Under the pieces are notes generated by a model that saw nothing but the letters and a program-made list of their open reading frames with translations, was not told the DNA's origin and did no database searches. Below, piece by piece: positions 59,300 to 64,000 of a DNA stretch of 64,000 nucleotides; the first letter of the stretch is position 1, and each line of letters opens with the position of its first letter. This stretch comes from Cadophora sp. MPI-SDFR-AT-0126 (Eukaryota > Ascomycota > Leotiomycetes > Helotiales > Ploettnerulaceae), in the NCBI GenBank assembly GCA_020747065.1, contig JAGMVK010000003.1, positions 1,736,001 through 1,800,000 of the forward strand, written 5' to 3'. The position numbers and the translations under genes are program-made.

Positions 59300-61935
59300 A
59301 TGTCTGCTACCAAAGTAGGACATGCCTTGGCCAAAGGTCTTGGTATCAAGCTCAACTATCGGAATGAATTGGATGAAGAGATTCGTCGAGGAGAATCTGT
59401 CTTCTCAAGCCAAACCGCCGACACCTACGTCGAAGAGGAACCACATGCCATTGACTGGATCAGGGAAGTTACACCAAACGGACGAGATCTTCGCCAGTAT
59501 TTCTGGTCTTTGTTTCCTTTCCTGCATTGGATTACACGATACAATGCCCAATGGGCTGCTGGTGATTTGGTTGCTGGTAAGTAGTTCAGTGAGATAATTT
59601 GAAATCAATACTAATTTTATATCAGGTATCACCATTGGTGCTGTTGTCGTCCCTCAGGGTATGGCATATGCTGTCCTTGCTGAATTACCGCCACAATATG
59701 GTCTCTATACGTCCTTCATGGGTGTTTTGATCTATTGGTTCTTTGCCACTTCTAAGGATATCACCATTGGCGTATGTACTCTTCCACCAACATTTGAAAT
59801 TCCACACTGACCATCTCACAGCCAGTTGCCGTCATGTCGACTCTCGTCGGTAAAATCGTCAAGCACGCCGCCAAGACCAACCCCGAGGTTGAAGGACCAG
59901 TCATCGCGACAGCTTTGTCAATCATTTGCGGAGTCATAATCGTCTTCATTGGCTTGATTCGGGCTGGTTGGATCGTCGACCTTATTCCTTTAGTGTCCAT
60001 CTCCGCATTTATGACAGGTTCTGCGATCAACATTGCTGCTGGTCAAGTTCCAACTATGATGGGCTATTCGAAGAAGTTCGATACTAGAGCTGAGACATTC
60101 AGGGTGATCATAAACTCCTTCAAGCACCTTCCGGACACAACTTTGGATGCTGCGATGGGACTTACAGCGCTCTTTCTCTTGTATGCCATCAGAGCAGGCT
60201 GCAGTTTCGCCGCAAAGAAGTGGCCCCAGAGGCAGAAGACATTCTTCTTCATCGCCACTCTTCGAACCGCATTTGTCATCCTCCTATACACGATGATCAG
60301 TTGGCTTGTGAACAGACATCACCGCAAGAATCCGCTGTTCAAGATCCTCAAGACAGTTCCAAGAGGTTTCACGGCAGCAAAAGTTCCCACTGTGAACACT
60401 AGCATCATCAAAATATTCGCGGGCGAGCTTCCCTCAGCTGTGATTGTTCTCTTGATTGAGCACATTGCAATCTCGAAGTCTTTTGGACGAATCAACAACT
60501 ACATTATCAACCCGTCTCAAGAAATGGTTGCTATTGGTGTTACCAACCTTCTAGGTCCTTTTCTCGGAGCCTATCCAGCCACCGGATCATTCTCGAGAAC
60601 TGCTATTAAGTCGAAAGCTGGTGTGAGAACACCATTCGCTGGTGTTATAACCGCCGTTGTCGTCCTGTTAGCCATCTACGCGCTTCCCGCAGTTTTCTTC
60701 TACATCCCAAGTGCCAGTCTGTCAGCGGTCATTATTCACGCTGTAGGAGATCTCATCACACCTCCTAATACCGTCTACCAATTCTGGCGAGTTTCGCCTC
60801 TTGAGGTGCCAATTTTCTTCGCAGGAGTGTTCGTTACTATCTTCTCATCTATTGAGAACGGCATCTATACGACCATCTGCGTATCTATTGCCCTACTGCT
60901 TTACCGCGTCTTAAAGGCCAAGGGGAGATTCTTGGGTAAAGTCAAGGTCCACTCTCTTGTCGGCGAATCCATTGTCGGTAACGAGAGCAAGCCTTTCCTT
61001 CCAAACAACGGCACCTTCACTACATCTGGGGGAACCCACGAAGATTCTTCGTCACGCAACATCTTCCTGCCTCTCGACCATGGCGATGGCTCTAATCCCG
61101 ATATCGAAGTCCAAATCCCATACCCTGGAGTGTTCATCTACCGTTTCTCGGAGGGCTTTAACTATCCCAATGCCAACCACTACTTGGATCAACTCACCAA
61201 CCATGTTTTCGCCACCACCCGCCGCACAAATCTCGACCATTACCCTCGCCCTGGTGATCGCCCTTGGTAAGCTTCTTGTGTTTTGAACATTTTACAAAAC
61301 ATACACTAACCTTCCGCAGGAATGATCCCGGCCCACGCCGTGGCAAAGCCCCAGAACTCCACGCCGACCGCCCAACCCTCAAAGCCATCATCCTAGACCT
61401 CTCCTCCGTTAACAACGTCGACATAACCTCCGTCCAACAGCTGATCGACGTTCGTAACCAACTCGACAAGTATGCCTCGCCCTCAACCGTCGACTGGCAC
61501 TTCGCATCCATCAACAACCGCTGGACGAAACGTGCCCTCGTCGCCGCAGGCTTTGGCTACCCAACCCCCGACTCAACGTCCACACACCGTTGGAAACCTA
61601 TTTTCAGCGTCGCCGAGCTGGGTGGCTCAGACTCTGCTGCTCAAACTGCGGAGAGGTCGGCTAACGAGAAGGAACTCGAGGAGACGAGAACCAGAGAGGC
61701 TAACCGCCCATCGAACGGTGATGGAATCAATGCCGATTCTGACAGCGGGCTCTCGAGTAGTGATTTGAAGAATGTGGCGATCAAGACTTCGGGACGGGCG
61801 GCTGTGGTGAATGGGTTGAACAGGCCATTGTTCCATATTGATTTGACAAGTGCGTTGCAGAGTGCTATTGCGAATGTGGAGGCAAAGGAGGCCTTTGAGA
61901 GTCAGGGCGGGAAAGGAATTGGACAGCTGCCTTGA
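59300..61935 (+). CDS. Sulfate permease, SulP family with STAS domain, 827 aa
   Basis: Exons are 59300-59576, 59626-59771, 59822-61266 and 61320-61935; phases close. It imports sulfate across the plasma membrane (fungal SUL1/SUL2, CYS-14/sB family). Hallmarks are DLVAGITIGAVVVPQGMAYA and LPPQYGLYTSFMGVLIYWFF, then SKDITIGPVAVMSTL and LLGPFLGAYPATGSFSRTAI. About 10-14 hydrophobic segments span residues ~80-530. The cytosolic C-terminal STAS domain (about 590-770) starts PYPGVFIYRFSEGFNYPNA and includes LKAIILDLSSVNNVDITSVQ, then WHFASINNRWTKRALVAAGFG. A low-complexity tail follows. Sulfur-starvation control is known for the family; I did not identify regulator sites in the upstream DNA. Confidence 0.96.
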
Positions 61936-62838
61936 TTGAAATATCGAAGGCCCAAGATGAAGGGGTTGTGTGAATAGATGTTTGGTGTGTGTCGGTTGAG
62001 TTGGTTAAAACATATGATACCTTTTGAGCTTAGTGTTTAGTGTGTTTAGGGACTGTATATTGGATCAGTCACTATGGAATGGATAATGATTAGTTACCTT
62101 CTCATATTCTTGTGCTGTTATACTCTATGATTGAAAATAAGTTATGTTGATATGCACAAGTGACTGTATAGATTTGGTCGTGAGTGGGAAGCCAAGTATC
62201 AGACTCAACCTGCCTTCAATATAGATGAAGAAGCTGACTTTGAGAAAAGGTGATTGGTCATCTTCCTCTCTTCGAGCTTCTCTTTTGAAGACCGAAGCCA
62301 TGGACAATGGTGATGAGTTTAGATATATTCACAAGAAAACATAAGTCAGGATTGAGATGAGCAAACGTTGTGATGAGAGACTACACATTTTCTCAGTTGT
62401 TATTTCGACACTATGTAACCCAGCCAAGATGCGCAAGTGAGTGACTGACTGCGCTTTTGACAGCCAGCTCCCCTTCCATCCGGCATACCATTTATCCATG
62501 ATGGCATTGATTGATGACCACGATGATGCTCGCAGAATGATGCATAGAATAGACCTCCACCCTTCCCTTTCCGCCCCAACTCCATGCTTGCTTACTGCAG
62601 AAAAATAGCAAAAACGAAAACTCCAGTGACATAAGCACAATTCCCAGTGCATGCCATGCAATATCTCCAATTTTTGTATCCCATGCCCGTCCAATGTTCC
62701 CTGTGCAGTGATGATCGGTCTGCCGTGGCAGGATCGAGTGCGGTCGGACAAATTCAAATGACCTCCATATCCATCCCCTAAAAGTATTTTCCGGAACATT
62801 TCATGTTCGCTCCTTCCATTTCAAGTCGTAGCCTTCGC
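61936..62838. other. Intergenic between converging 3' ends
   Basis: About 0.9 kb between the sulfate permease and the minus-strand MEX67 gene. It is AT-rich and should hold two 3' UTRs. A 156-codon minus-strand frame at 62329-62799 has no protein features. Confidence 0.55.
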
Positions 62839-64000
62839 TTATCTGGGGATTCCTCCAACCCAAGCTTCGGCTGGTAAAGCTGCCTATCGAATGTTAGTAG
62901 ATGTTTTCAATTTAGTAGAGCGGGTGTAGAGCTTACTTTGTTCGCAGTGAACGCAGCGAACGCCTTCTCAAGATCCCATCCAGTCTCGTTCAAGCACATA
63001 GCCGAGTATTCTAAGGTCATGCCAGTCTTCTCCGTCAGTTGGGTTGCAATAGCCTGTTGTCGTCGGAGAACTTCTTGCTCTGGGGTAAGGGTTGATTGCG
63101 GAGGTGGTGGCTGACTTGAGGCTGGGTGTGGGAGGGGTGCCCAGCCACGGAGAGAAAGCATATCGCTGACAACTCGAATTTGTGGACCACCAGGAGCTCC
63201 AGGGCCCAAGACGAAGTTACGGGTGAAGCTACGGAGCGACTTTTCGGCGTTGTTTGGTGCTTGATCTTCAAATTCGCCGTGGATGGTGATCATGAGGCCG
63301 TCAACACCGTGGGCAGCTTGGCCTGTAAGATCCGGAAGACCTGGGACTGTACAGCATTCGATCATGTACTTGTCGCCCTGAGTGTGTAAATCCGGGTGTC
63401 GGGTTGCAGGCAAGGTTGCCCAAACTGCTTGAATGTCCTGCACACCCTTGTACTGGCGATTCATTCTGGCGTTCAAATGGTTGATTTTGAGTAGGTTTCG
63501 GGAGTGCTTCGTGTATTCCGACCAAGGTTGAACAGGAACCGAGACTTCTGTGCTTCTTGGAGCCGTCATATTGATAGCGAGTGAAAATTTGGAGTGGGCG
63601 TCGTAAAATTGACCAAGAAAGCTGGTACGATTGGTGTCGTAGAGTGCAAAGAACTGTGTGACGAAGTTTGCGCCAACTCCACCGACATCTTGGAAGCTGG
63701 GTCCGAGGATTGGGAATGGATTTCTCGCAGCTTCGTCAGCCGCAACTTTAATGGCAACTTCCTCTGGTGTTCTGACTTGAACGTTGTTTAGCATGTGGAG
63801 CTTTGGGTAACGCTTCATAATTTCGTCCTTGAGTGTTGCTAGCTGGGCCTCGATTGGGTTACCAACGAGAATGAGGTGCTCCATGCTGCGGAACTTCTTC
63901 TTCCAGCCATCAAGAGAGCTCAAGTCTGTGAGCCTATTTCGAGACAAATCGATGTTCTTGATGTCAGGAAACATTTCAGCCAGGATATGGACCTCGTCGA
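62839..64000 (-). CDS. MEX67: mRNA export receptor Mex67 (NXF1/TAP), 3' part only
   Basis: Exons, minus strand: >64000-62937 and 62883-62839; the 5' end is outside the window. Mex67 with Mtr2 carries mRNPs through the nuclear pore. Visible in order: the end of the leucine-rich repeats (MFPDIKNIDLSRNRLTDLSS, MEHLILVGNPI), the NTF2-like domain (FVTQFFALYDTNRTSFLGQFY, LMITIHGEFED, FTRNFVLGPG) that binds Mtr2 and FG nucleoporins, and a C-terminal UBA-like TAP-C domain (QLTEKTGMTLEYSAMCLNET, WDLEKAFAAFTANKAALP) that also binds FG repeats. The last 15-codon exon completes the TAP-C helix. The N-terminal RNA-binding region is not in the window. Confidence 0.95.

Overview
This window looks like nuclear DNA from a filamentous ascomycete (Pezizomycotina). 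A leotiomycete is a reasonable guess from overall protein similarity, but it is only a guess. The evidence is genes of 1.5-6 kb split by many 45-130 bp introns with GTAAGT-like donors and CTAAC/CTGAC branch sites, fungal-type proteins (NNP nitrate transporter, fungal RecQ/Sgs1, cytosolic pyruvate carboxylase, Aim6, Bub2/Cdc16), and intergenic stretches of 0.3-3.4 kb with no transposon ORFs. Exon models below were built by hand from splice sites, reading phase and remembered family conservation. Phases close in every model except one, the HAM-8-like gene.

Layout. 1-1208: 3' end of a nitrate transporter (+). 2000-7386: BLM/Sgs1-type RecQ helicase (+). 7993-9674: unrecognised 479-aa protein (-). 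11532-17524: clathrin heavy chain (+). 19620-24451: pyruvate carboxylase (+). 26018-27435: two small, related proteins in tandem (+). 27984-28726 and 29039-29947: ribosomal protein L11 (-) and SmB (+), diverging from a 312-bp gap. 30331-31012: mitochondrial pyruvate carrier MPC1 (+). 32508-34203: four-TM HAM-8-like membrane protein (-). 37381-39324: bifunctional purine enzyme ADE16/17 (-). 42047-42485: mini GPI protein (+). 43270-44462: thioredoxin-PITH protein (+). 47876-50471: CLIP-170/Tip1-type CAP-Gly protein (+). 51637-52673: unrecognised basic, low-complexity protein (-). 53133-54449: Aim6 phosphodiesterase-like protein (-). 55086-56548: Bub2/Cdc16 TBC GAP (-). 59300-61935: SulP sulfate permease (+). 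62839-64000: 3' part of Mex67 (-).

The genes are mostly conserved housekeeping functions: membrane traffic, anaplerosis, purine synthesis, splicing, translation, mRNA export, mitotic exit and microtubule plus ends. I see no secondary-metabolite cluster, no transposon, no tRNA or rRNA gene, and no clear unknown multi-gene system. The most notable signals are in gene structure. The clathrin gene has an intron that appears to end in TG instead of AG. Very small exons occur in pyruvate carboxylase (8, 12 and 17 nt), SmB (9 nt) and Aim6 (25 nt, carrying the active-site motif). The HAM-8-like gene has an apparent one-base frameshift. An ATGTCC...GGACAT hairpin motif recurs in and near pyruvate carboxylase. 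The two small tandem genes appear to be diverged paralogues.
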